Positions 51,741-62,770 of a DNA stretch of 64,000 nt are shown here, piece by piece (the first letter of the stretch is position 1; each line of letters begins with the position of its first letter). Source of the stretch: Pseudoips prasinana (lineage: Eukaryota; Arthropoda; Insecta; Lepidoptera; Nolidae). The position numbers and the translations under genes are program-made. The notes beneath the pieces are model-generated. The model ran no database searches. It had not been told where the DNA came from and saw nothing but the letters and a program-made list of their open reading frames with translations. The stretch lies in the NCBI GenBank assembly GCA_951640165.1, contig OX621256.1:9672001-9736000 (forward strand), in the 5' to 3' direction.

Positions 51741-52288
51741 TGTTGATATTTTTAAAAACGTTGTCAACTTTTTTTGTGTACCAACAGAAAAAATGTGTTT
51801 TCGACACATTCAGCCTATCCAATGAATGCCTTTAAATATCCGTTCAGCTGTGTAATGTACGCATTATAATGTAAAAGATCCGAAGCCACGTTTTGGGTAA
51901 AAGGTTGTAAGTTTCAAGGCTCGAGCACTTCAGTATGATGTTTATGTTTTCCGATTCGGATGGGTAGGTATCTGTTTCGATAAGATTAGGAATCTCTCGA
52001 GTATCGTAATGTTTATTACTTTGCATGCTAATGTCTATTAGTCTACATAACATAGATACGCTTGTCTTTAGAAGGTAGCTTTTTTGAGTGTGTGTGGATC
52101 GACAAATCCAAAACTAAAGAAGTATCGATAAATTGTTGATATGAGTGTTATGAAAAAGAAATCCGTTGAAACAAAAGTTTGTTTAACATTATGTTATTTA
52201 TTACTGCGCAGTATTTAATTCGAATAGTATAGAATAGACTTTTTCTTAATTCGAGTAAACGAAGACTCATCAAGATTGTTAGTAAAAC
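51741..52288. other. Unassigned DNA
   Basis: No supported gene. Confidence 0.3.
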
Positions 52289-52620
52289 TTACGACTTTGT
52301 CGCACAGCACAGACACCAAAGAAAAACAAGGAAAATAATACATATAACGGTTGTGATCCCATGGGAGACAGTATGACCCACGTATTTACAGTCTAGGGGA
52401 CTCGCAACCATGTTTAAGGTTCTATTGGAACTGCCCCACACCCTGCGCACCAGGGAAGTGGACCTTTTACGCATTGTTGCGTAAAAGCAATTTACATATA
52501 CATCTACGAAGTTTCCTACGCACTAAGGAAACGGTGCAGTCCCACCAGTATCCTGAACGCATTTTTATACTGAACCATTGTTGCGTCTATATAACTAGAT
52601 ATCCACCGGTTGCACGTGTA
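52289..52620 (-). pseudogene. LINE C-terminus relic (MRKRSTSLVRRVWGSS)
   Basis: On the minus strand ATMVQYKNAFRILVGLHRFL (about 52590-52530) precedes MRKRSTSLVRRVWGSSNRTL and NMVASPLDCKYVGHTVSHG. The order YKNAFR-L-GL...KR-SLV-RV-GS-N agrees with 30840 and 18491, so it is the C-terminus of that LINE family. Confidence 0.6.
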
Positions 52621-52649
52621 ATAAGAAGTAGGTACAGTAGTGCTACATA

Positions 52650-53010
52650 ATAATGTTTTATTTTCAAAATCAACAGTTTCGGTTCTCAGCCAGGAAATTT
52701 AAAAATATTGATTGAAGTGATTGCGAGCCCATTTTGGCAAGAGCTGATCTTAGTAAAATGGGCTACGACGCTACTCTCAGAATTTCTCGTAATATTTGAT
52801 ACTTAAAAAGTATAATTCCCAAGGCATTATGTGAGCAAAGCCATGGGTAATAGCTAGTTTAAAACTTACTTAAAGTAGTTTAAACGAAAACGAGCTTACG
52901 AGGTAATGTTAATCACCGTAGGACAGAATAAGAAACATTTCGACTTAAACGTGCAATATGATTGATATTATCCGTTCGGGGTTCGCATAGCAGGGGCAAA
53001 AGTATTTCAA
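52650..53010 (+). repeat. Third copy of the 50.95-51.3 kb block
   Basis: TTTATTTTCAAAATCAACAG, TTGCGAGCCCATTTTGGCAA, AGCCATGGGTAATAGCTAGT, then CGAGCTTACGAGGTAATG and ATCCGTTCGGGGTTCGCA. It contains the Helitron-like CTAG end plus the same downstream flank as the copies at 50950 and 51410. Confidence 0.8.
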
Positions 53011-53387
53011 TTAATAAGAATTACTGTCGGAATCTTTAAAATTTGTAGCAATTTAAGTATGTAAGTAGGTATAGCGGTATATCTAAACACGACAGTTAGT
53101 ATGAATTCAATTGATATCGAAGCCGAATTATGGGGAAGAAGTAAAAGTGGACAAGTGGAAATGATCAGTGAAAGTAAACAGTGGCCAGTGTTAAGTTTAC
53201 CGTGAACGTAAGTGCGCCACGTTTGAACCCTCGCGCAGTGCTGATCGCCGGGGCTCTTTAAAGTGCGTGTCTTATATCATCGTGTTGCACCAAAGGTCAC
53301 TGTGGACGCCAATAAAGGCTCCGTTTGCAATCACTAGTTTTCTATCTAATCCCCTGACCCACCGCTCGCCACATCTTACTAATATTA

Positions 53388-53553
53388 TAAATGCGAAAGT
53401 TTGTAAGTATGGATGGATGTTTGTTACTCTTTCACGTAAAAACTACTAAATGGATTTTGATGAAACTTTACAATAATATAGCTTATACATATGAATAACA
53501 CATAGGCTATAATTTATAAAGTTTAACGCGGGTAAAACCGCGGGGCACAGATA
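53388..53553 (+). mobile_element. Short Helitron, CTAG lost
   Basis: CTAATATTATAAATGCGAAA, GTTACTCTTTCACGTAAAAA, GTTTAACGCGGGTAAAACCG and CGGGGCACAG. The final CTAG is replaced by ATATT, so the 3' end is damaged. Confidence 0.8.
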
Positions 53554-54316
53554 TTATCTTAATACATACGAGTAGTATTTTGCTCTTTGTCGTTGAATTG
53601 AAACGAGTCCAGAAACCTTTTCATTCATCTTTAAAACAAATGTTTGTTCAGACTTATAGGTAGTATTGAAGTGTTCACTAACGGTATTCCTACAAACTCG
53701 CCTATACTAGGCTATCAGACTCATAGAAAAAAGACTCACAAAAATATTGACACCTGTACAATTGATGCCTGATAAACAAGTTTAAGTTCTTGGCGAGGAC
53801 AAATTGAGCATGCTCTGTTCTTTTTTAAACTCAAAACGTCTAATAGAGTAAGTAAACGTGAGTATCTATGAATGCTCCACAAGTGACTTCATATGCTGGT
53901 ATAGTAAATTATGTATCTAACATAATGTTTGAAGAATGCTTACAACTTTAGACTTTAGTTATGGTCAGTTATGACTAAATAATAAGAAGCTATCCTGCTT
54001 TGTTTTGATTCAATAAAACTTGCCTGCTCCTTGAAATAAGCAATAGTACACTTTATTATAATAAAAAATATATATAAATAGGAAAATAAAATCGTAATGC
54101 AATAGGCGGACATATCGCTAAACGTAAAGTTTAATCTAGTACAAAATGGCACCTAAGCTCGTCGTTAAATAAAAAATACTACTATGTCTTTTGTTAATTC
54201 TTATCCTATAAATGTGAGTGGTTTCTCGCAATTTTAAGGGTACTTGAAACGTGCCTTCTCATCTTAACCAACGAATATGTTTTTATATTTATTATTTTAA
54301 ATCTTATATTGTTTAG
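53554..54316. other. Unassigned DNA
   Basis: AT-rich, no supported gene. Confidence 0.35.
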
Positions 54317-54575
54317 TAAAACTTAGTGGGGCTCTGTGGCTGACGGCATAGAATAACACCACCTCATTTCATCACGTGGAGGGTGTATAAGTCGACCCGA
54401 GGGTATATCCCAGAGAAGGAGTAGCAGCGTCTCTCTGAGTACTATGACCATATAGTGCGATCACCAAACCGTCTGCCAAGCTTGGAGATTATGGCATATG
54501 TGGAAACTTTTGGGGAAGCCTTCGGTGGACTTCAGCCAGCAGTGGACTTCATAAGGTTGACGTGTTGATGATGAT
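54317..54575 (+). mobile_element. Internally deleted RTE derivative
   Basis: The first part (TAGTGGGGCTCTGTGGCTGA to GCTTGGAGATTATGGCATA) matches the RTE leader at 11676-11855. It then jumps to GGGGAAGCCTTCGGTGGACT, ending GATGATGATTG, which matches the RTE 3' tail. The whole protein-coding part is missing. The join makes a SINE-like, about 260-bp element that could use RTE machinery. Confidence 0.8.
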
Positions 54576-54988
54576 TGCTTAGTGACTAAATTTTAAGCGC
54601 CTTTTTATAAATGTACCTATACGGGCACATTTATTTGAAAACATACAGTCCATCCAGTATCGTTTACTTACTTAAAAGACGTGTAACAAACTAAAAAAAC
54701 CTATCTGCAAGTTTATGGACATCGATCAGTAGGTAAATCCGACTTGCACTTGGCCAATTTTTAATTCTAAACTATTATAAAATATGAAATGGCAAGGAAA
54801 AAGACTTCAATCTCACAATTGTCTTGAGAGATGCGAACCCTCGTAGATATAAAAAAATACTTTTTTAGTATGTGTGTCCAATAAAGACGGTGTAACGCCT
54901 AAGAACAATTTCAGTAGGTATATTCAAATAATAATTTGTCATATTCGTATTAACTATGGATACATAATTTTACTTTTTAAATCAAAGC
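54576..54988. other. Unassigned DNA
   Basis: No supported gene. Confidence 0.3.
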
Positions 54989-56608
54989 GTGAAACAAACT
55001 GTACCTAACTTTAGTTTTAAATCCGTAACAAGTGATGATATTATAAAAGCTTTTAAGAGTATTAAAAGGAAAGGCACAGAAGATTTGTGGGGACTGTCTG
55101 TTAAAGCAATTGAATCAATCATACTAAACATTGCTACAATCCTTGCAGCCATCTTCAATGGCTGTATAAGTGATGGTGTCTTTCCCGATTTAATGAAAAT
55201 AAGTAAGATAATACCCATTTTCAAGGCAGGTTGTTCAAAAAATGCCACGAATTATAGGCCTATCTCAATACTGCCAGCTTTAAGTAAAATAGTTGAAAAG
55301 CTGATGCTCAGCCAAATGTTGCCGCACTTTAACGTAAGTGAGATATTGCATAACAAGCAGTTCGGGTTTACAAGGGGCCGCTCTACTCAGGATGCAGGTT
55401 GCACATTAATTAGGTCAATATTGGAGGCTTGGGAGGGATCACAGGATGCGCTGGGAGTTTTCTGTGATCTCTCTAAGGCTTTCGATTGCGTTGATCATCG
55501 TACGCTCGTTGTTAAACTGAAGTACTATGGAATATCTGGCACATCTCTTGATCTTGTGATGTCCCATTTATCGGGGCGACAACAGATGGTTTCGATAGGC
55601 GGTGTCACTTCGGCACGTCATCCTGTGAAAATGGGGGTGCCCCAGGGGTCTATATTGGGCCCATTTTTATTTCTAGTTTATATAAATAATCTCCCTTATC
55701 TGGTAGAGAAAGTATCAGACATAGTTTTGTTCGCTGATGATACGTCGCTCATATTTAAAGTAAATAGAAAGGATAAAGATCTTATTGAGCATAATAAAAC
55801 ACTCAACTTTATATCAGAATGGTTTTCGGCAAATAATCTCTTGTTAAATGCAGGGAAAACTAAATGCATCAGGTTCTCATTGCCGAATGTGACTCAAATT
55901 GTACCAACAGTTGCACTTAATGCGAAAATATTAGATTTAGTCCCATCGACCGTATTTTTAGGATTGACACTTGATTCAAAATTGAAATGGGGTCCTCAGA
56001 TTGAAAAGTTAGCAGGTAAATTAAGTTCGGCTTCCTATGCTGTCTGGAAAATAAGGCAATTGTCAGATGAACAAACTGCTAGATTAGTGTATTTCGCGTA
56101 CTTTCATAGCATTATGTCGTATGGCATTCTGCTGTGGGGTTCGGCGGCTGACATAGGTGCTATTTTTGTATTGCAGAAAAGAGCAGTCAGAGCCATTTAT
56201 GGTTTAGGCAGTCGCGATTCTTTGCGAAATTTGTTTAAAGAAATAAATATACTTACTGTGCCATCGGAATATATATATCAGAATATAATGTTTGTTAGAA
56301 AAAATATTCATAATTATAAAAAGAAAAGTGAACTGCATAATATAAATACTAGGAATAAAAACAAACTAGCCATGCCAGGCTTTAGAGTAAGCAAAACTAA
56401 TAAATCATTTTTAGGAAATTGTGTTAGGTTTTATAACAAGCTTCCTACTCGAATTACTGATCTGCCTGACACAAGTTTTAAAACACATATTAAACGTGTA
56501 CTTATGGCTAGGGGTTATTACACCACTAAAGAGTACATCGATGACAAAGACGTCTGGCTCTCACTTCCTACCTGCACATTGCTCGCTGGAGATCTTGTAG
56601 CCATATAA
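54989..56608 (+). CDS. Jockey-type LINE reverse transcriptase, 5' truncated, open
   Basis: The longest open frame in the window (539 codons). It copies element RNA into DNA at a nicked site. Motifs: NYRPISILPALSKIVEK (residues 88-104), KQFGFTRGRSTQ, FCDLSKAFDCVDH (catalytic D150), GVPQGSILGPFLFLVYINNL (206-225), LFADDTSLIF (catalytic D240 and D241). The C-terminal domain has LQKRAVRAIYGL and FYNKLPTRITDLPDTSF. The first codon is GTG, not a real start: the endonuclease half is absent, so the insertion is 5' truncated. The lack of stops implies a young copy. The 3' UTR probably runs to about 57300. Confidence 0.9.
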   Translation: MKQTVPNFSFKSVTSDDIIKAFKSIKRKGTEDLWGLSVKAIESIILNIATILAAIFNGCISDGVFPDLMKISKIIPIFKAGCSKNATNYRPISILPALSKIVEKLMLSQMLPHFNVSEILHNKQFGFTRGRSTQDAGCTLIRSILEAWEGSQDALGVFCDLSKAFDCVDHRTLVVKLKYYGISGTSLDLVMSHLSGRQQMVSIGGVTSARHPVKMGVPQGSILGPFLFLVYINNLPYLVEKVSDIVLFADDTSLIFKVNRKDKDLIEHNKTLNFISEWFSANNLLLNAGKTKCIRFSLPNVTQIVPTVALNAKILDLVPSTVFLGLTLDSKLKWGPQIEKLAGKLSSASYAVWKIRQLSDEQTARLVYFAYFHSIMSYGILLWGSAADIGAIFVLQKRAVRAIYGLGSRDSLRNLFKEINILTVPSEYIYQNIMFVRKNIHNYKKKSELHNINTRNKNKLAMPGFRVSKTNKSFLGNCVRFYNKLPTRITDLPDTSFKTHIKRVLMARGYYTTKEYIDDKDVWLSLPTCTLLAGDLVAI

Positions 56609-56819
56609 ACATGACTGATCTGCTGTGTTACGTGAACTATCTGTAAATGATTGCTATCATATACTTAATTTAAAATTATTGACTCTGTCTCAAAATGAAT
56701 AATGTTATTGTTTCGAAGTTTTTCTTTTGTATACCTAAATATAATCTAAAATAATAAGCATTCAGACAACCGATCGAGCATATATTGTGTTTGCCTACTA
56801 AATAATTACTCTAATTGGA
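56609..56819 (+). other. Start of LINE 3' UTR
   Basis: Noncoding, AT-rich continuation after the TAA. Confidence 0.4.
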
Positions 56820-56990
56820 CCAAATCCCGTGTTCATGCCCGCTTGAGTATGTTTCGCCGGACCGTCTCAACTGGGTCGTGTTGAAACCGGTAGTAGATGA
56901 ACCCACTGAGTTTGTTTCGCTGGGTCTTCTCAGTTGGGGCGCATTGGATCCGGTGGTAGCATTAAAGCGCGACCGTCGTTATTAACACAA
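56820..56990 (+). repeat. Two-unit repeat of about 70 bp
   Basis: TGAGTATGTTTCGCCGGACC, then ACCGGTAGTAG, is repeated as TGAGTTTGTTTCGCTGGGTC, then CCGGTGGTAGC. GC-richer than its surroundings. Function unknown. Confidence 0.6.
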
Positions 56991-58077
56991 GGTCCGTCAT
57001 AATAATAATACCTTTAATATAGACAGAACCATTGACAATATGTAGTAAAAATATTAGACTTAAACTAGATAATTAAACATAATCTCTTGACAATAACTTG
57101 ATACGAGCTAGCTAAATATCATTTCTGTAATAAAATAAATTTTATAAATGTTTTCATACAAGATGTACCTAAATATCTATGTTACTAGAAATAATATCTA
57201 ATGTATACAACTATATTACTACAAACATGTTCTGACTATTTACAAGCGCTTTTTTAAAGTCTACGTGAATAAAAACCTTTTTTATTTTATTTTATCCATA
57301 AGTTGGAATTATTGAAGAAGTAAGAAGTATTGGGACTAGACTCTTTTAATGAAATCTATTATACTCAAAGTTGGTTGTAACATTTTTCTTGTTCTCTGTA
57401 TAAGAGTCTGGCTTGAAGCCAGTTTGTATGTTTAATGTTAGCATCAATTAGACGTACATCGCTCAGGTTGAAAATGTTTGTGTTAGCTTGAATAGATGAT
57501 CATGATATTGATTCATGATGCAATATGTCTAGGAACAACGTATTCCGCAGTTTTTGGTACCCATCTATATATGCCGAATGCTTTACCTTAGGGTTCAAGT
57601 CTGTACTATTCCGCCACAGCCCGTAGTTTTACGTCGATTTCGCCTAGTAAAAACAACGTGCTCATTACATGGCCGAAATTTTCAAAAAAGGAAAGATGTT
57701 TATCAATTGTAGAATTTTTCCTACAGTCTGCATTTGCCGTAACCACATAAAGCTTTTGGAAACTGCTGGAGACAGGAAGGGAATTGGATCTTTCGATTTC
57801 GCAGCCGAGTTATGCTGTCTATTTAATAACTCAGGTCGCCAAAGACTGATAATTGTGCCCTTTGGCGGAAACAATATCCGAAGGCCACAAGCTAAAGTCA
57901 TGGTTTATTGAACGTCAAGCTTTTGCCGCTCTTTAGTTGCAGAGATGAAAAGGGGGTGCCGCCTTCTCTTTGTTTCTAGACTGTTGTTCGGTCCTTTGAG
58001 AAATTATATATTGAACTTCGTATTAGTAGTACTGTACTCACGTAGCAAGAAGATCAACAGACTGACCAAAACCACGA
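56991..58077. other. Mixed interval with a two-strand open stretch
   Basis: 56991-57300 looks like LINE 3' UTR ending in TTTTATTTTATTTTA. 57665-57911 is open on both strands: plus MAEIFKKGKMFINCRIFPTV, minus ending FLSPAVSKSFMWLRQMQTVG. Neither was recognised. It may be an old exon or element fragment. Confidence 0.35.
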
Positions 58078-58455
58078 CTGCCTAGTTAGTCTAGCGGTAG
58101 CGTGTTCACCAGCAGAGAACGAGGTCCTGGGTTCAAATCCTGGGTCGGGCCGAAAGTGATTTTGGGACTTTTCTGTAAAACGAAATAATCTTAATATCAG
58201 CCCGAAGTCTGGGAGTTGGCGGTATTATACCCCCGTGCCTCGGAGAGCACGTAAAGCCATCGGTCCTGTACCTGACCTCTTTCCGGTGGTGTCGGTAGTC
58301 GTCCCATCGGATCATGAGAGTGATGGAATAGAAAGTGCTCCTGTGTTTGCGCGCACACACTTGAGCACTATAATATGTCCCGCGCAGATCGCTAGTTTCC
58401 TGTAAGACTGGCCGCCGTGGCCGGATCTCGGCTAGGAGGACATTAATATTACTCC
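58078..58455 (+). repeat. SINE S3, full copy
   Basis: The tRNA-like head starts CTGCCTAGTTAGTCTAGCGG with a B box GGGTTCAAATCCTGGG. The body has CGAAGTCTGGGAGTTGGCGG, CCCCGTGCCTCGGAGAGCAC, GGATCATGAGAGTGATGGAA and GACTGGCCGCCGTGGCCG. It ends at GACATTAATATTACTCC. The head looks like a tRNA but continues into the SINE body. Confidence 0.9.
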
Positions 58456-59711
58456 ACGAATAATATATTCACAACTTTCTCATATTATGTACGGCTGATA
58501 TTAAATGTTGAGAAAAAATCTAGGCTGAGTTCCCATCTCGCTGCCTCAGGTTTGCTAACAAATATGTCTAAGTTTAACTTTTTTATAAGTTTATTAATGT
58601 TGCTGCTCGCTCACCACAATAATGAAATGAAATTATGTTGCTAGTTTGAAGATACCAATGGAAGGTGCTTTGGCGTCTCGAAACTTTTGTGGGGATGAAA
58701 AACCAATTTTGTTGGGAAAGTCCGGACATTAAATTTTACCTGAAATAATGCTAAGTAGATAAATAATATCGGATATGTTACGCTCAGCTAGAGGTCTTAT
58801 ATTAAACTTAACACATATTTTAAATAGCTTTCTGATCTAAATTTGTGTTTTATACGATAACATCTACTTAAATTCCTATGATTTATGGAATTTTAGCTAA
58901 TATTTTCCATATTAGATATATATTGTATAATGATAGATTCTGATGGATAAATTTTCCTATTTTTTTAAATTTACACCCCTATTATCATTTACAACCCTTG
59001 CCAATATCTATAGTGATTCAATAGCTCTAAATTAAACAGAATCACAACAGATCAGTGGAATAGACCTACCTGGGAAACCAAATTAAAAAATACGCGCTAA
59101 GTACACAGTACTGTGACGATCGTGCACCTTCGTTCGTCAAGAAAACGTTTTAAAAAAAAATATTTAAAAATAAAGTAGGATGGATTTGAATTATGTGTCA
59201 AGGAGAACTCTGGAAGCGTCGAATCCGTTTAGATTGACATGGTGTAACAGTACTAGTAAAAGTGAACAGAATATAACATCAAGTTTAAATCCACGTATTT
59301 TATTCCTGAATGTCCACAGATCCTGAAGGCATCTGGAGTGCAGATCGCCATACTACCTCAAAGGTGGCGTGGAGACGTGTGCATATTATGACGATTACAA
59401 CTCTTTCAACTTTTTGAATCGTTATATCTTAAAAAATGGTGGCTCTTAGGAAAAAAATAAGCCGATTTTTTATAGATAACTATCTAATCTACATTTTTTT
59501 TCTGAGCAAATTTTATGTTAAACCGTACCGTTTTACCCATTTTTGTCTGAAAATCGCGTTTTTGTGGCCCTTGACCCTGAGTAAATTTTTTGTTTACGTG
59601 TCGGATCGATGAGGACTTTTCACATTTCCTTTATAATAGTGTAATGAAGGATCCCACCAATTTTCAGCCTAATGGAAATTATTGTGACCTCACCCCTATT
59701 ATTTTGTCTAT
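58456..59711. other. Unassigned DNA
   Basis: AT-rich. No supported gene. Confidence 0.35.
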
Positions 59712-59911
59712 TTTAACCGGACTTATAGGTTTTAAAGTTAGGTTTGAATTCGAATTAATAAAAAAGTATAATTTAATATTGGAGTGATGATTGTCAAGGG
59801 TTACAAAACATAATAATTTGATATTTTTTTTGAGATTTTACTGACACAAGCATAATATTTTGCTTAAAAGGAAATTCTCTAATATATAAAATGTAACCTA
59901 ATTCTAAAACT

Positions 59912-60612
59912 ATGAAAAAATCTAAAATTATGCATTTTTACCAAAGGTATCGCAACGAAGACATAAATATTATACACGAAGGCCAAAATGTAGAGTGTGT
60001 GATTGTTACCAATATTTTAGGAATTCAGATTGATAGTCAATTGACATGGAAACCTCAGGCAGAGACTATTTGTAAAAAGCTGAGTTCATCTGCTTATATG
60101 CTTTATAATCTTACCAATAAAGTAAATAATAAAACAGCACTTATTGCTTATCACGGTCTAGTAGTTTCGGTCCTAACATTTGGAATAATTTTTGGGGCAA
60201 CTGTAGCGAACGAGAAAGTGTTTTCAAAGCCCAAAAGCGATGCATAAGAGCAATATTTAAACTTAAAGTTACTGATAGTTGTGTACCTATTTTCAAAGCT
60301 CCAAATTTGCTAACTTTTCCAAGTCTTTACATATTAGAAGTAGCCAAATTTGTTAAAAGCAATATAATCCTAATTCCAGCGTTAAATGAAACCCGAAAAC
60401 GAACCGTAACTGTAAGATCTCGATATAAAAATATATTAAGTACCGGAAACCATAGCTACTGCCCTCTTAAAAAAAGTCCATTTGGTATGGCACCTTTAAT
60501 TTACAACAAAATTCCATCAGTAATCAAAGAGCAACCATATAACATATTTAAGAATAGACTGATTACTCTATTACTAGAAAGGTGTGCTACTATTCAGTTA
60601 CGGATTACTTAA
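59912..60612 (+). pseudogene. Jockey/CR1-type LINE C-terminus, broken
   Basis: Frame one: MKKSKIMHFYQRYRNEDIN, NILGIQIDSQLTWKPQAETI, LVVSVLTFGIIFGA. Frame two: MLTFPSLYILEVAKFVKSNI, then APLIYNKIPSVIKEQPYNIF. LG-x-x-ID-LTW followed by Y-S-LTFGI and YNK-P-I is the thumb and C-terminal order of these elements. The polymerase catalytic part is missing. A shift near 60235 separates the frames. Confidence 0.75.
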
Positions 60613-60733
60613 ATAATTCATTCGAATTATAATTTTGTAATTTAATTAGATAAAATTCAATTTAGTAATTTATTTGATTACCTATTTAGTTTTATTATAG
60701 TTTTAAGCCTATTAAGTTTTATTTTAGTTTTAA

Positions 60734-61097
60734 GAGGCCCATTACAGTCCACTAGCGCCGCCAATCGAAAAAATGTCATAACTCGTAAATAGAATCAAAC
60801 ATACAAAATGTGGTCTATTATAACTGTAGAAAAGGCAATAACGTAATTTTATAACACATTGTCAACACTTGAAATATAGCTGTTTAGCTAAATCGTGCTA
60901 TTGTAACAAAAACGGGCGTTTATGTTTTGAATGCACGATTTAGCTAAACAGCTATATTTCAAGTGTTGATAAGATGTTACACAATTACGTTATTGCCTTT
61001 TCCACAGTAATAATAGAACATATTTTGTATTTTTGATTCTATTTACGAGTTATGACATTTTTTCGATTGGTGGCGCTAGTGGTCTGTAATCGGCCTC
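60734..61097. mobile_element. M1 palindromic MITE, TTAA-type, copy 2
   Basis: Flanked by TTAA at 60730-60733 and 61098-61101. Ends GAGGCCCATTACAGTCCACT and complement. 364 bp and collinear with 118-485. It lies 3' of the LINE fragment. Noncoding. Confidence 0.9.
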
Positions 61098-61302
61098 TTA
61101 AGTCAAATGCAATGTTTGTATGCCAAATTGGCAGAATGTACTCGGTATCTTTTATTATTTATAACATCACGTATTGTAATCACCTACATTCTATCTTTTT
61201 TTATATTATTATTATCGAATTATTATTATATTTTTTTATTATTATAAGTTATCGAAAATAAAGATTATTATTATTATTACAAAAGTGAATTGCCAAAAAA
61301 TA

Positions 61303-61555
61303 TAATGTGAAAACTAGTCTTCTTATTATTAAATAAAATACGTGATTGTTGTTTCATACTTATGTTATAATTTTGAAGATCTCCCCCTAGATCCCAGTTA
61401 GGATACCCTCGCTGCTGCGAGTGTTACATGATGGAAGCGCCGGTTAATATCATTACCCGGCGCCTCCACACTGATAACACACCTCCACAATAATAACACA
61501 CGCGTAAAACAACAATCACGTATTTTATTTAATAATAAGAAGACTAATTTCACAA
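61303..61555. mobile_element. MITE with about 50-bp inverted ends
   Basis: The left arm TAGTCTTCTTATTATTAAAT and the inner AAATACGTGATTGTTGTTT are repeated inverted at 61500-61550. The centre is GC-richer (GCGCCGGTTAATATCATTAC). Noncoding. Confidence 0.75.
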
Positions 61556-61688
61556 AATATTCTTTGGTACTTAAATTTTGTAATCCTTGAAAATCATCAC
61601 TCCAATATTAAAATTTTACTTATTTATTAATTCGAATTCTATTCTAACTTTAAAAGCTATGTCCAGCTATTTTACAATAATGACCAGG

Positions 61689-61929
61689 GGGGCTACCGGC
61701 TAAGTCGCCGAACATCGTGCTCGTGAATGCCATTGAAATAAATAAAACCTAAAAATGACTTAATCAATAGTTAAATCGGCTTCCATGACCACATGTGACG
61801 TCATAAATGGAATCCGGAATCGATTGTCAACGTTGAAGCCGATTGAAGGATTGATTAAGTCATTTTTAACCTTTATTTATTTGAACGCCATTCACGTAAA
61901 CGATTTTCGGCGACTTAGCCGGTAGAGCC
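61689..61929. mobile_element. M6 palindromic MITE, copy 3
   Basis: GGCTACCGGCTAAGTCGCCG at the left (two bases lost) and CGGCGACTTAGCCGGTAGAG at the right; the core is TGACGTCATAAATGGAATCC. CCAG flanks both ends, as in copy 1. Length and order match the other two. Confidence 0.85.
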
Positions 61930-61939
61930 CCAGATATTG

Positions 61940-62225
61940 CTATCTTCTCAAAAGAGGTTTTGTTCTACAGGAGGGCAAGTAATATCACTACAATATATAC
62001 CATACCGTAGATTCCACACTTGGCTAGTATATTCTAGTGTGCTGCGTAAAATTTGCAGCATACGATCTTAAAAGTTTTAGCCTCCTTGAAGTTATTCGAC
62101 ATTCGCATTACAAACCGTAAGGCTTGTGACGCCTTCTTTAGAATACGCTCCACCTGTTCGTTGAACAATGGCTTAAAGTCGTGCAAGATTACGGCTAGCA
62201 GAGCTCCTAATGTAGTATAATATGT
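61940..62225 (-). pseudogene. Jockey-type LINE fragment
   Basis: The minus-strand frame reads LHDFKPLFNEQVERILKKAS, QALRFVMRMSNNFKEAKTFK, then in another frame HTLEYTSQVWNLRYGIY. F-x-x-H/Q-V-x-I-KKAS...LGF-RMS-NFK...LEY-SQVWNP is the post-catalytic part of Jockey reverse transcriptases. Two frames and no catalytic core. Confidence 0.65.
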
Positions 62226-62390
62226 CCTTTAAGACTGTAATCGGTATGAATAATGGTTTTTTCCTTCTGTATGTTTTACTCTCTAAGTTTGGCTCTATCA
62301 TTGAATGTGAAAAAATTGAGATTACTTTTTGGCAAAAATATTTTTATTAATGTGTATCATTTATATTAAGTTTATTTGTCATATGTTGAC
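62226..62390. other. Unassigned DNA
   Basis: Short AT-rich link. Confidence 0.3.
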
Positions 62391-62770
62391 TGCCTCGTTG
62401 GTCTAGAGGCAGCGTTTATAACTGCAGATAATGAGGTTCAAAACCCGGGTCGAGCCAAAAAGTGTTTTTGGCACTTTTCAGTAAAAAAATAATTTTCAGT
62501 TTCAACCGGAAGTCTGGGAGTTGGCAGTATTACACCCCCGTGCCTCGGAGAGCACGTAAAGCCGTCGGTCCTGTACCTGATCTCTTTCCGGTCGTGTCGC
62601 TAGTCAGTGGTCGTCCCATCGGATCATGAGAGTGGTGGAATAGGAAGTGACCCTGTGTTTGCGCACGCACTTGTGCACTATAATATGTCCTACGCAATTG
62701 GCTAGTCTCCATTGGGACTGGCCGCCGTGGTGGAAATTCGGTCGCGAAAACATTATTATTACTTGTCATA
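62391..62770 (+). repeat. SINE S3, full copy
   Basis: The head GACTGCCTCGTTGGTCTAGA with GGTTCAAAACCCGGGTCGAG, then the S3 body as at 58078 (GCCTCGGAGAGCACGTAAAG, GGATCATGAGAGTGGTGGAA, GGACTGGCCGCCGTGG) and a short ATT-rich end. Confidence 0.9.

Larger units (their letters stand above)
59712..61680. repeat. Inverted repeats flanking a 1.7-kb segment
   Basis: 59712-59840 (TTAACCGGACTTATAGGTTT, AATTCGAATTAATAAAAAAG, ATTGGAGTGATGATTGTCAA) is inverted at about 61560-61680. Between them lie a LINE fragment and two MITEs. The arms differ at many positions. It may be an old DNA transposon or two opposite insertions of one repeat. Confidence 0.55.

Noticed and set aside
53119..53220. Short ATG frame MNSIDIEAELWGRSKSGQVE followed by GTAAGT
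   Set aside because: A donor-like site alone is not enough. No acceptor, partner exon or known family.
58078..58152. tRNA-like cloverleaf start with A and B boxes (also at 15073, 26571, 50270 minus, 62391)
   Set aside because: Each is followed by the same SINE body found at other loci, and none ends as a mature tRNA gene would. They are SINE heads.
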